Shown here one piece after another: positions 39,670 through 47,209 of a stretch of 64,000 nt of DNA; the first letter of the stretch is position 1, and the number at the start of each line of letters is the position of its first letter. The DNA is from CAZGUH01 sp964529005. GTDB taxonomy: Bacteria; Actinomycetota; Acidimicrobiia; Acidimicrobiales; Ilumatobacteraceae. The DNA lies in NCBI GenBank assembly GCA_964529005.1, contig CAZGUH010000012.1, forward strand, positions 1 to 64,000, given 5' to 3'. The notes beneath the pieces are model-generated. The model made no database searches and was not told where the DNA came from. It saw only the letters and a program-made list of their open reading frames with translations. A program made the translations under genes and the position numbers.

Positions 39670-40800
39670 GTGCCTGAGCTGCGCATCGGTTCGTTCACCC
39701 CCGCCGCGCCCGTCGTCCTGGCCCCGATGGCGGGTGTCACCAATGCGCCGTTCCGTGCGCTGTGCCGGCGGTACGGGCCCGGGCTCGTCTACGTCAACGA
39801 GATGGTGATGGCCGCCGCGCTCGTGCACGGCAACGCGAAGACCCGGCGGATGGTGACGTTCGCGCCGGGCGAGTCCCCGCGCAGCCTCCAGCTCTACGGC
39901 AGCGACCCGGTGTTCGTCGACGCCGCGGTGCGGCGCTTGGGTGACGCCGGCGCGGTCGACCACATCGACCTCAACTTCGGCTGCCCGGCGGTGAAGGTGA
40001 CGCGCAAGGGAGGCGGCGCCGCGGTGCCGGCGCGGCCGCGGCTGCTGCGCGCGATCGTGCGTGCCGCCGTGCGCGCGGCGGCGCCGTACGGCATCCCGGT
40101 GACGGCGAAGTTCCGCATCGGCATCGACGACGCGGTCGTCACCCACGTGACGACGGGACGGATCGCCGCCGAGGAGGGCGTCGCCGCGATCGCGCTGCAC
40201 GCCCGCACGGCCGAGCAGCACTACGCAGGCGACGCTCGCTGGGAGGCGATCGCCGAGCTCAAGGCCGCGGTGCCGGAACTGCCCGTGCTGGGCAACGGCG
40301 ACATCTGGGAAGCGGCCGACGCCGTCGCGATGATGCGCGCGACGGGGTGCGACGGCGTCGTGATCGGGCGCGGCTGCCTCGGGCGGCCCTGGCTGTTCGG
40401 CGAGCTCGTCGCCGCGCTGAGGGGTGATGCGCCCCCGCCCGCGCCGCTGCTGGGCGCGGTGCGCGAGGTGATGGCCGACCACGCGCGGCTGCTCGCCGCG
40501 CACCTCGGCGAGAGCCACGCGATGCGCGACTTCCGCAAGCACGCCGGTTGGTATCTCACGGGTTATCCGGTCGGCAGCGACGCCCGGCGTCGCGTGTCGT
40601 CGGTGAGCTCGCTCGCCGAGCTCGACGACCTGCTGGCGATGCTCGATCCGTCGCTCACGCTCGTCCCCGGAGGTGAGCGCATCCGGCGCGGGCACACCAA
40701 CGGGCCGATCCGCGTCGTCCTTCCCGAGGGATATCTCGACGACCTCGACGACGTCACCCCGCCCGACGACGCGCACGTCATGGCGATGAGCGGCGGCTGA
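39670..40800 (+). CDS. dus: tRNA-dihydrouridine synthase
   Basis: A 376-residue FMN enzyme that reduces uridines in tRNA. TIM-barrel landmarks are VVLAPMAGVTNAPFRALCRR, QLYGSDP, the catalytic-Cys motif DLNFGCPAVKVTRKGGGAA, VTAKFRIG and IALHARTAEQHYAG. The flavin phosphate loop is LGNGDI and GVVIGRGCLGRPWLF. It looks most like the DusB type. The start is GTG at 39670 because of the -10 and the family N-terminus. maf starts two bases after its stop. Confidence 0.95.
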   Translation: MPELRIGSFTPAAPVVLAPMAGVTNAPFRALCRRYGPGLVYVNEMVMAAALVHGNAKTRRMVTFAPGESPRSLQLYGSDPVFVDAAVRRLGDAGAVDHIDLNFGCPAVKVTRKGGGAAVPARPRLLRAIVRAAVRAAAPYGIPVTAKFRIGIDDAVVTHVTTGRIAAEEGVAAIALHARTAEQHYAGDARWEAIAELKAAVPELPVLGNGDIWEAADAVAMMRATGCDGVVIGRGCLGRPWLFGELVAALRGDAPPPAPLLGAVREVMADHARLLAAHLGESHAMRDFRKHAGWYLTGYPVGSDARRRVSSVSSLAELDDLLAMLDPSLTLVPGGERIRRGHTNGPIRVVLPEGYLDDLDDVTPPDDAHVMAMSGG

Positions 40801-40802
40801 CG

Positions 40803-41387
40803 ATGCCGCACGCCGTCCTCGCATCCGCGTCGCCGCGGCGGCGTGAGCTGCTCGAGCAGCTGGGCTGGACGCTCGACATCCGCCCTGCCGACGTCGACGA
40901 GTCCCCGCAGCCCGGCGAGGACCCGCGGGCATACGTGCTGCGCCTGGCGATCGAGAAGTGCCGTGCCGTGCGGGCCGCGCCGGGCGATCTGGTGATCGCC
41001 GCCGACACGACCGTCGACATCGCCGCAGCCGATGGCCGCCGCCGGATCGCCGGAAAACCCACCGATGTCGACGACGCCCGCCGCATGTTGCGGTCGCTCA
41101 GCGGGCGCACGCATCGCGTGCACACCGCAGTGGCGGTGCGGCGCGGTGAGGGCGCGGCGTCTACCGTGGTCACCACCCACGTCCGAATGTCGGTGCTCTC
41201 CGACGCCGACGTCGAGTGCTACGTGGCGACCGGTGAGCCGTTCGACAAGGCCGGCGGCTACGCGATCCAAGGCGCCGGCGGGGCCCTCGTGCAGTCCGTG
41301 CGCGGCAGCGTCTCCAACGTCATCGGTCTCCCTCTGGCCGAGCTCCTCCGCCTCGTCGGCGAGATCGACCGCGGGCGCGCGGTCTGA
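40803..41387 (+). CDS. maf: Maf-type nucleoside triphosphate pyrophosphatase
   Basis: A 194-residue enzyme that hydrolyses non-canonical or surplus pyrimidine NTPs to the monophosphates; formerly called septum formation inhibitor. It begins VLASASPRRRELLEQLGW and has DLVIAADTTVDI, RRMLRSLSGRTHRVHTAVAV and DKAGGYAIQGAGGALV. It starts two bases after dus and is likely cotranscribed. Confidence 0.94.
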   Translation: MPHAVLASASPRRRELLEQLGWTLDIRPADVDESPQPGEDPRAYVLRLAIEKCRAVRAAPGDLVIAADTTVDIAAADGRRRIAGKPTDVDDARRMLRSLSGRTHRVHTAVAVRRGEGAASTVVTTHVRMSVLSDADVECYVATGEPFDKAGGYAIQGAGGALVQSVRGSVSNVIGLPLAELLRLVGEIDRGRAV

Positions 41388-41400
41388 TCGAGGGAACCAC

Positions 41401-41406
41401 TACGGT
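41401..41406 (+). promoter_or_regulatory. -10 element TACGGT, leaderless gene at 41412
   Basis: TACGGT lies 5 bases before a GTG at 41412 and 8 before a second GTG at 41415; the predicted first base is 41413. Confidence 0.45.
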
Positions 41407-41411
41407 CGATC

Positions 41412-41900
41412 GTGGTGGCGAACAAGACAACGTTGATCGTCGCATCCGCCGTCGCCTGGTGTCTTCCGGGCATCGCGTTCAGTCTCTCGATGGTCTTCAC
41501 GGGGAACCTGTGGGTCGCTGCGGCCGTGGCGGTGCTCGGCATCGTGGTCGCACGGGCGGTCGTGCGCCGCTGCGTCGCAGCGCTCCGCAACGACCGGTCC
41601 GTCGTCGCGCTGGAACACGCCGGCGACGTCCGGATCGAGGCCGTCGAGTTCTTCTGGCGGCCTGGATGCCCGTTCCTCGCGGAGCTCCGTCGGACCCTCG
41701 ACGACGCCGGAGTTCCCGCGCGTCTTCGCAACATCGCGGAGAACCCAGACGACGCCGCGATCGTTCGGTCGATCGCCGACGGCAACGAGACGGTGCCGAC
41801 GCTCGTCATCGGGCCGGTCGCGCTCGTCAACCCCAGCGCGCGGCTCGTGATGGCGACGTTACGCGAGCACGCCCCGCATCTTCTCGACGGGCGCGGCTGA
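41412..41900 (+). CDS. membrane-anchored glutaredoxin-like protein
   Basis: A 162-residue protein with two hydrophobic segments at the N-terminus (about 7-29 and 33-50). A thioredoxin-fold domain of about 90 residues follows. IEAVEFFWRPGCPFLAEL places Cys86 where glutaredoxins have CxxC, but the second Cys is missing (CPFL). VPTLVIG supplies the cis-Pro loop. It resembles mycoredoxin or monothiol glutaredoxin-type proteins attached to the membrane, with the redox domain probably cytoplasmic. The partner is unknown. The start is GTG at 41412 or 41415. Confidence 0.75.
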   Translation: MVANKTTLIVASAVAWCLPGIAFSLSMVFTGNLWVAAAVAVLGIVVARAVVRRCVAALRNDRSVVALEHAGDVRIEAVEFFWRPGCPFLAELRRTLDDAGVPARLRNIAENPDDAAIVRSIADGNETVPTLVIGPVALVNPSARLVMATLREHAPHLLDGRG

Positions 41901-42003
41901 CCGTCCTGACGGTCCGGCGCGGCAGCGTTCGGCGACACCAGCGTCGGCGCCTCGGCGCGGCGTCAGCCGTTTGGATGGTCTCGGCCGGGGTAAGAGTCAC
42001 CCG

Positions 42004-42876
42004 ATGGGGGACCACGCGAGCATCGAGGAGACCTTCACGCTGGCGAACGGGATCGCGATCCCGAAGCTCGGTCTCGGCACATGGCTGATGGAGAACGACG
42101 AGGCTGCGCGTGCCGTGCGGCAGGCCGTGGACATCGGATATCGCCACATCGACACGGCACGGTCCTACGGAAACGAAGCAGGCGTCGGAGAGGCGATCCG
42201 ATCATGCGGCGTGCAGAGGGAAGAGCTGTTCGTGACGACGAAGCTTCCCGCCGAGGCCAAATCGTACGACGATGCCGTCGCAGCCATCGAGGAGTCGTTG
42301 GCGGTGACGGGGCTCGACTACCTCGACCTGATGCTCATCCACAGCCCGCAGCCATGGGACGAGATCGGCTCCGAGGATCGATATCTGGAGGGCAATCGTC
42401 AGGCATGGAAGGCCATGGAGGCCGCGCACGACGCAGGGCGGCTGCGAGCGATCGGGGTATCCAACTTCCAGATCGTCGACATCGAGAACATCGTCACCGC
42501 ATGCGACGTTGCGCCGGTCGTCAACCAGATCCTGGTGCACATCGGCAACACGCCGACGGAGCTCATCGAGAGCTCGCAGCGGAACGGGATGCTCGTCGAG
42601 GCGTACTCGCCGATCGCCCACGGAGAGCTTCTCGGGAACCGGCGCGTGGCCGAGATGGCCGAGCGGTACGGCGTCTCGGTGGCGCAGCTGTCGATCCGAT
42701 ACACCCTTCAGCTCGGTCTGCTGCCGTTGCCGAAGACGTCCAACCCCGAGCACATGAGGACGAACGCGGACGTGGCGTTCGCGATCTCCGACGAGGACAT
42801 GGAGTTCTTGAAGCACATCGAGGACGTCTCCGACGACGGCGGCTCCAGCGCGTTTCCCGCGTCCTCCGAAGGCTGA
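42004..42876 (+). CDS. aldo/keto reductase
   Basis: A 290-residue NADPH-dependent oxidoreductase of the AKR type (AKR5-like, related to 2,5-diketo-gluconate reductase). The tetrad is complete: Asp50 and Tyr55 in DTARSYGNEAGVG, Lys80 in VTTKLPAE and His113 in LMLIHSPQP. Later parts are AIGVSNFQI, VEAYSPIAHGELL and the cofactor loop PLPKTSNPEHMRTN. The ATG at 42004 is preferred over one at 41971, and a TAAGAG at 41991 would give a leaderless start. The physiological substrate is unknown. Confidence 0.93.
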   Translation: MGDHASIEETFTLANGIAIPKLGLGTWLMENDEAARAVRQAVDIGYRHIDTARSYGNEAGVGEAIRSCGVQREELFVTTKLPAEAKSYDDAVAAIEESLAVTGLDYLDLMLIHSPQPWDEIGSEDRYLEGNRQAWKAMEAAHDAGRLRAIGVSNFQIVDIENIVTACDVAPVVNQILVHIGNTPTELIESSQRNGMLVEAYSPIAHGELLGNRRVAEMAERYGVSVAQLSIRYTLQLGLLPLPKTSNPEHMRTNADVAFAISDEDMEFLKHIEDVSDDGGSSAFPASSEG

Positions 42877-42915
42877 TCGCCGCAGTCGGCGGTGACGGGG
42901 ACTCGACCCTTCCGG

Positions 42916-43737
42916 TCACCATTCCTGGGCGGCGAGGACCAGCGCGGCGAGCGGCTCGAGGATGGCGACGAGCTCGTCGAGTTCGGTCGGTTGGAGGATC
43001 TCGTACGGCGTCGCTGCGAGATCGTCGGTGAGGTCCTCGACCCGTTGCTTGACGGCGCGGCCTCGTGTGCTCAGCCAGCCGTCATCGCCGATCAGGCCGC
43101 GGTCGCGCATCCCGTCGATCACGGCGGCGAGCTGCGCGGCGGGCAGGTGGTGGACGCGCCCGAACTTCTCCGCGGGCATCCCCGCGTGGAGGGCGAACAG
43201 CACGTGACCTTCGAGGCCGCCGACGCGCTCGGACATCAAGGCGGCGATGTGCCCGTCGCCGCGGTGCTCGCGGAGCAACGAGGCCGCATGGAACATGCGG
43301 GCCACCACCTCGTCGGGGACCGGGAGCGCGCGCAGCGCGGCGTACATCGGCCGTCCCTCCCATGGCGCGCTGGTGGCCGCCTTCAGCAACAGCTCCGCGG
43401 CGCGTGCGAATGCGGGAGAGCCGACGTGGTCGCCGAGGATCCGTCGCAACGCGTTCACGCAGCCGACTCGGCGGGCTGCGAGCGCCGCTTCGGGAGTGGT
43501 GGTCTGCCACACCTTCGGGATGTGACGAGCCACCTCGCCGGGCGCGAAGTTGTAGAAGAGCGCGTCCACGACCTCGGCGGGCACGAGGCCCAGCGGCGCC
43601 GCGCGCCCGGCGAAGTACGTGTCCCAGAACTCGGTGAACCCGAGCGCGAACATCGCCTCGTTGGGTTCGTCGGTCGAGTACGGAATGGCGCCGATCGGCT
43701 CGACCAACTCGAACATCCGGCGTGCGGTCACGCTCAT
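42916..43737 (-). CDS. SCO6745-like actinobacterial protein (winged-helix type)
   Basis: A 273-residue protein of an actinobacterial family named after Streptomyces SCO6745. It begins RMFELVEPIGAIPYSTDEPNEAM. It continues with a helical middle (FARAAELLLKAATSAPWEGRPMYAAL) and a winged-helix-like C-terminal part (LIGDDGWLSTRGRAVKQRVEDLTDDLAATPY, residues 223-253). No enzyme motif or membrane segment is visible. The family's job is not known to me. The ATG at 43737 has GGAGGAAG upstream. It follows the PPOX gene on the same strand after 89 bases. Confidence 0.75.
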   Translation of the reverse strand: MSVTARRMFELVEPIGAIPYSTDEPNEAMFALGFTEFWDTYFAGRAAPLGLVPAEVVDALFYNFAPGEVARHIPKVWQTTTPEAALAARRVGCVNALRRILGDHVGSPAFARAAELLLKAATSAPWEGRPMYAALRALPVPDEVVARMFHAASLLREHRGDGHIAALMSERVGGLEGHVLFALHAGMPAEKFGRVHHLPAAQLAAVIDGMRDRGLIGDDGWLSTRGRAVKQRVEDLTDDLAATPYEILQPTELDELVAILEPLAALVLAAQEW

Positions 43738-43826
43738 CCTCGACCCCGCTTCCTCCAGGACCGGCGAGCCCTCGGGAACACCGGTGCGTTGAGCGATCGA
43801 ACGGCGCGCCGTCCGTTGCCGTGCTG

Positions 43827-44351
43827 TCAGAACGTGAAGCGGCTGAGCCCACCGGGCTCGCTGCCCAGCGTGACCACGGCCGATCGGGGCTCGATGCGAT
43901 ACACGTGCCACGGCGGCGGCCCTTGCGACGGCGCGTTGAACGGGGCGGTGATCCCGGTTCCCGATGCATCGGGCTCCGCCGGCCAGCCGCCCTGCGCCCA
44001 TGCCGCGGCAGCGCGCGCCACCAACTGCGGGTCGGTGACCCGTGACGCCTGACCCTCGACCACGACGTCCGCGTCGCGGATCGACACCGCCATCGAACAG
44101 CGGGGATAGCGTTCGACGTTCTGGTGTTTCCGTGTCCGTGCGCCCGTCTGGAACCAGAACGACCCGTCGAGCCAGAGGGCGCCGACGGGCGTGACGTGTG
44201 GGCTGCCATCTTCGTTGATGGTCGTGAGCCACGTCGTGCGCGCGTTGTGCGCCTCGGGATCGGGCGCCGATCCTGCGTCGAGCTTCTCGGCGATCCCCGC
44301 CCAGTCCACCGGCGGCAGTCCGTCAGCTGCTCCCAAGTTGCGAGTCTTCAT
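43827..44351 (-). CDS. PPOX-class flavin/F420-binding protein
   Basis: A 174-residue split-barrel protein of the pyridoxamine 5'-phosphate oxidase group. Typical runs are TTWLTTINEDGSPHVTPVGALW, FWFQTGARTRKHQNVERYP and CSMAVSIRDADVVVEGQASRV. Many actinobacterial members bind F420 or FMN and act as oxidoreductases; the true cofactor cannot be told here. The ATG at 44351 follows AAGGGGA. It is probably cotranscribed with the SCO6745-like gene downstream. Confidence 0.85.
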   Translation of the reverse strand: MKTRNLGAADGLPPVDWAGIAEKLDAGSAPDPEAHNARTTWLTTINEDGSPHVTPVGALWLDGSFWFQTGARTRKHQNVERYPRCSMAVSIRDADVVVEGQASRVTDPQLVARAAAAWAQGGWPAEPDASGTGITAPFNAPSQGPPPWHVYRIEPRSAVVTLGSEPGGLSRFTF

Positions 44352-44454
44352 GCCTGTCCCCTTTTCGTTTCCGGGCGACGCTGCGACACGTCGCATGGAA
44401 CATCAGACGTGTGAGGCGGAGCAGACTCATCGCGGCCCCGGCGCGCCATTCTTC

Positions 44455-44490
44455 CTCCCGCTGGCGCGAGCACGCGTTCGCCCCAGCGGG
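44455..44490 (-). terminator. hairpin after the PrmC-like gene
   Basis: TCCCGCTGG (44455-44463) and CCAGCGGGA (44482-44490) are perfect inverted copies, with a further partly paired inner part. It lies 20-55 bases beyond the stop of the minus-strand PrmC-like gene. No T-run. Confidence 0.55.
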
Positions 44491-44509
44491 ACGTGGCGAC
44501 GAGCGATCG

Positions 44510-45301
44510 TCAGAGTGACGTGGCCTGTGCCGCGACACCGCGCAGGTCACCGTCGTCGTCGTACCATGCCTCGATCTCGTCGAAACCGAGTCGTGCGAGC
44601 ACGTCGTGGAGGACCTCGTCCTGGTCGCCGCCGACCTCCACGAGGAACCATCCCCCGGGAGTGAGCAACCGGGCGGCGCTGGCGGCCGCACGTCGCACGA
44701 CGTCGAGCCCGTCGTCGCCACCGTCGAGGGCAAGCCGCGGCTCGAACCGGCGCACGTCCGACGCGAGGAGATCGAGGCTGCCCGTCGGCACGTACGGCGC
44801 GACGGCTGTCACCACGTCGACCGAGGCGCTGCGAATCGGCTCCCCCAGATCGGCGACGATGGCGGCGACCCCGTTGCGACGCGCGCACCGCACCGACGTG
44901 GCATCGCGATCTGTCCCGATCACGCACGCCGCCGGCGCCGCGGAAGCGAGGTGGACGGCGACCGCTCCGGAGCCGGTGCACAGATCGACCGCTCGACCTC
45001 CTTCGCGCGGGAGGACCCCCGCAGCGCGGCGTGCCAACGTCTCGGTTTGCCACCTCGGCACGTACACGCCAGGATCGATCAGGATCCGGTGACCGCAGAA
45101 CCGCGTCGAGCCGGTGAGCCACGCCAACGGCTCGCCGCGCGCGCGGCGCTGAATCCACGATTCGAGCGTCTGATCGTCGGGCGCTGCGCGGCGCAGTTCG
45201 ACGGCCTCGGATTCAGCCGCGACGCAGCCCGCGGCTGCGAGCCGTGCTCGAACGTGCTCGTGGTCGACTCGTGTCACCGGCATCGAGACAGTCTGTTCCA
45301 C
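44510..45301 (-). CDS. PrmC-related glutamine N5-methyltransferase-like protein
   Basis: A 263-residue SAM methyltransferase related to PrmC/HemK, which methylates the GGQ Gln of release factors. The helical N-terminal part has RARGEPLAWLTGSTRFCGHRILIDPGVYVPR (residues 53-83), and motif I is AVDLCTGSGAVAVHLA. The catalytic NPPY motif of PrmC is replaced by VAPYVPTG, as in a known actinobacterial PrmC-like subfamily of unknown target. True PrmC should therefore be encoded elsewhere. Start choices are 45301 or an ATG at 45283. Confidence 0.82.
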   Translation of the reverse strand: MEQTVSMPVTRVDHEHVRARLAAAGCVAAESEAVELRRAAPDDQTLESWIQRRARGEPLAWLTGSTRFCGHRILIDPGVYVPRWQTETLARRAAGVLPREGGRAVDLCTGSGAVAVHLASAAPAACVIGTDRDATSVRCARRNGVAAIVADLGEPIRSASVDVVTAVAPYVPTGSLDLLASDVRRFEPRLALDGGDDGLDVVRRAAASAARLLTPGGWFLVEVGGDQDEVLHDVLARLGFDEIEAWYDDDGDLRGVAAQATSL

Positions 45302-45769
45302 ATGGCCCGCGACGGGTCGGAGGACACGATCTGGGACGTGTGGTCGGTGCCTGCTGTCGGTGGCGACCCGACGATGCTCGTCGCCGGTGCGACGTTCCCA
45401 GCGGAGCTTCCGAACGGCGAGATCGCCGTCGCCACTCCGTCGGAGGGAATGGTCGCCAGTTCGATCGCGATCGCCAACCCGGCGACCGGTTCTCGCCGCA
45501 CGCTGGTGCGCGCTCGTGGCGGCATCTGGATGCCCGCTTTGTCACCCGGCGGCACGCGCGTGGCGTATCAGGACGGCGGCGCGATCTACGTGGTCGACGT
45601 CGCGACAGGAGAGACGCGTTCGCTCGGGAGCGGGCACTACGCGACCTGGCGGGACAACCGCACGCTGATCGTCCTCGAAGAGCCTGCCTCGTTCACATCG
45701 CGGTGCTGCTGGCTCGCCGGAGCGCCACGCGGGTGGTGGACGCGAGCCGGGTCTCAGCTTCACCGGTAG
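45302..45769 (+). pseudogene. fragment of a TolB/PD40-type beta-propeller protein
   Basis: This stretch encodes about 125 residues with clear propeller repeats: DVWSVPAVGGDPTMLVAG, PNGEIAVATP, IWMPALSPGGTRVAYQDGG and YVVDVATGETRSLGSG. It lacks a signal sequence and has fewer blades than any complete propeller. The frame then runs into unrelated residues opposite the next gene. The ATG at 45302 abuts the divergent PrmC-like start. It is most simply a gene remnant; a short expressed protein cannot be excluded. Confidence 0.5.
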
Positions 45770-46740
45770 TAGCCGGTGACGTCCAGGATCACATGGGTGC
45801 TGCCGGCCTGATCTCCGCAGAAGACCCGGACGTGGCGATCACCGTCCAGCCGCACGACGCCGCCGCTCGCGCAGTCGAACCCGCCAGGGAAGTTCAGGGT
45901 GCTGGTCGCGAACGTGGCGTCGTCTCCGGGCATGACCGACAGGAAGTTGGGGCCGGTGGCGCCAGCGGCCGTGAGGGTGAACGTGATCGCGGTGGCGCCG
46001 GGCGGCACGACGTCATGTGCGAGGCCACCGCTCGCCGTGCGCCCCGTCGCCACGCTCAACAGCCGGCTGCTGTTCGGCGTGAACGCGCCGTCCGCGGCGA
46101 CGCGGCTGTCGTACACCCGGTGCGGCGAGATCGCGTGAAAGGCGCCGGCGCTGTTCGCGCCCCCGAGCTCGCGCCATGTGCCGGGCGTGCCGCTGCCCAC
46201 GCACAGCCACACGTCGCCGTTGGCGTCGAGGTCGATCAGGCCGGTGACGGCCGCCCCGCCGCGCTGCTGCGGCGGTGGCAGCGGACCGGTCGGGGCGCCG
46301 CCGATCCGCAACGAGCCGACGGTCCCCTGCGCGACGACACCCACCCCGCCCGACGACGCCGCTTCCAGCGCGGTGCCGGCGTCGGCGGTCGCGACCACGG
46401 CCCGGGGCGCAGCCTCCGGCGGGACGCCGACGACGCTGACCTGCAGCACGGGCGCACCGTCGACGAGTGGGGTTCCCTCTTCGAGGGTTTCGTCGCCGGA
46501 CAGGATCGTGGTGCCGACCATCGACTGGTGCGTCCATCCCACGAACATCGGATCACCGGCGCCGGCGCTCGCCGCACGTGCAGGGCCAGCCGCCAGCACC
46601 GCTCCGGCCGCGGCGCCGGCGCCGAGGCGGAAGAGCTGACGCCGTGTGGCAACCGCGGTGTCGCGCGCGGTCTCGAGTTCGGCGACGCGACGTTGCAGCC
46701 GGGCGATCTCCGCCCGGAGTCCGTCCAGTTCGGTCGGCAT
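45760..46740 (-). CDS. Tat-exported surface protein with actinobacterial C-terminal domain
   Basis: A 326-residue protein of unknown role. Residues 3-30 form a short coiled coil (LDGLRAEIARLQRRVAELE). A twin-arginine signal TRRQLFRLGAGAAAG (Arg33-Arg34) with an AxA-type cleavage site near residue 58 then predicts Tat export. The last 110 residues (HRVYDSR, PPGATAITFTLTAAGATGPNFLSV, LDVTGYYR) resemble a beta domain found at the end of many actinobacterial secreted proteases and surface proteins. A coiled coil before a Tat signal is unusual. The ATG at 46740 is chosen over 46989 because family-like sequence begins there and GGGAGGGGCC precedes it. Confidence 0.7.
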   Translation of the reverse strand: MPTELDGLRAEIARLQRRVAELETARDTAVATRRQLFRLGAGAAAGAVLAAGPARAASAGAGDPMFVGWTHQSMVGTTILSGDETLEEGTPLVDGAPVLQVSVVGVPPEAAPRAVVATADAGTALEAASSGGVGVVAQGTVGSLRIGGAPTGPLPPPQQRGGAAVTGLIDLDANGDVWLCVGSGTPGTWRELGGANSAGAFHAISPHRVYDSRVAADGAFTPNSSRLLSVATGRTASGGLAHDVVPPGATAITFTLTAAGATGPNFLSVMPGDDATFATSTLNFPGGFDCASGGVVRLDGDRHVRVFCGDQAGSTHVILDVTGYYR

Positions 46741-46829
46741 GTGGCCCCTCCCTCGCGGATCCGCCAGGACGATCGATACCCGCAGAGAGTGGCGACTAAC
46801 CCACTCTCCGGGACCCGCCTGGGACATAC

Positions 46830-47013
46830 CGCACCGAGACTCGAAGTCGCCGACCGCGTCGTGCTCCTGCGCCGTGGCATCGTCGCGGTGGCCGGAACCG
46901 CAGACGAGATCCAAGCCAGCCTCGACGACGTCCGTGGCGCCTACCTCGCCGGCGCCGGTGAACAGATCCCGTCGCACACGAGCTGCCATTCGCCGACGCC
47001 GTCTGCGAACTGA
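46830..47013 (+). pseudogene. 3' remnant of a branched-chain amino acid ABC ATPase (LivF-like)
   Basis: About 45 codons read LEVADRVVLLRRGIVAVAG, TADEIQ and DVRGAYLAG. This is the usual end of LivF-type ABC ATPases (ALxLADRxxVLxxGxIVxxG ... VxxAYLG). No Walker A, signature or Walker B part exists upstream; that space is taken by the Tat protein gene on the other strand. The rest of the 46741-47209 space holds only the promoter region of the RTX gene as far as I can see. Confidence 0.55.
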
Positions 47014-47123
47014 ACGCCGCCGCTGGCGAGCTGCTCCACGTGCGCTGGACGACCGCCGCGCAGAGTCACCGTCGCTCTGACAACCACCAGCAGTCCTCTC
47101 AGATGTTTGTCAAGCTCTGCCGC

Positions 47124-47193
47124 GTCTCTTGATCCCGCCAGGCGTGCCATTCACCCTTCGGTCGCCAGCAGAGGACGGCTGGTGACAAGAGAC
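47124..47193. promoter_or_regulatory. inverted repeat upstream of the RTX gene
   Basis: GTCTCTTG (47124-47131) and CAAGAGAC (47186-47193) are inverted copies 54 bases apart, in the 200 bases before the RTX start. They could be regulator sites, or chance. Confidence 0.25.
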
Positions 47194-47209
47194 GGAAGGG
47201 GAAGCGGGC

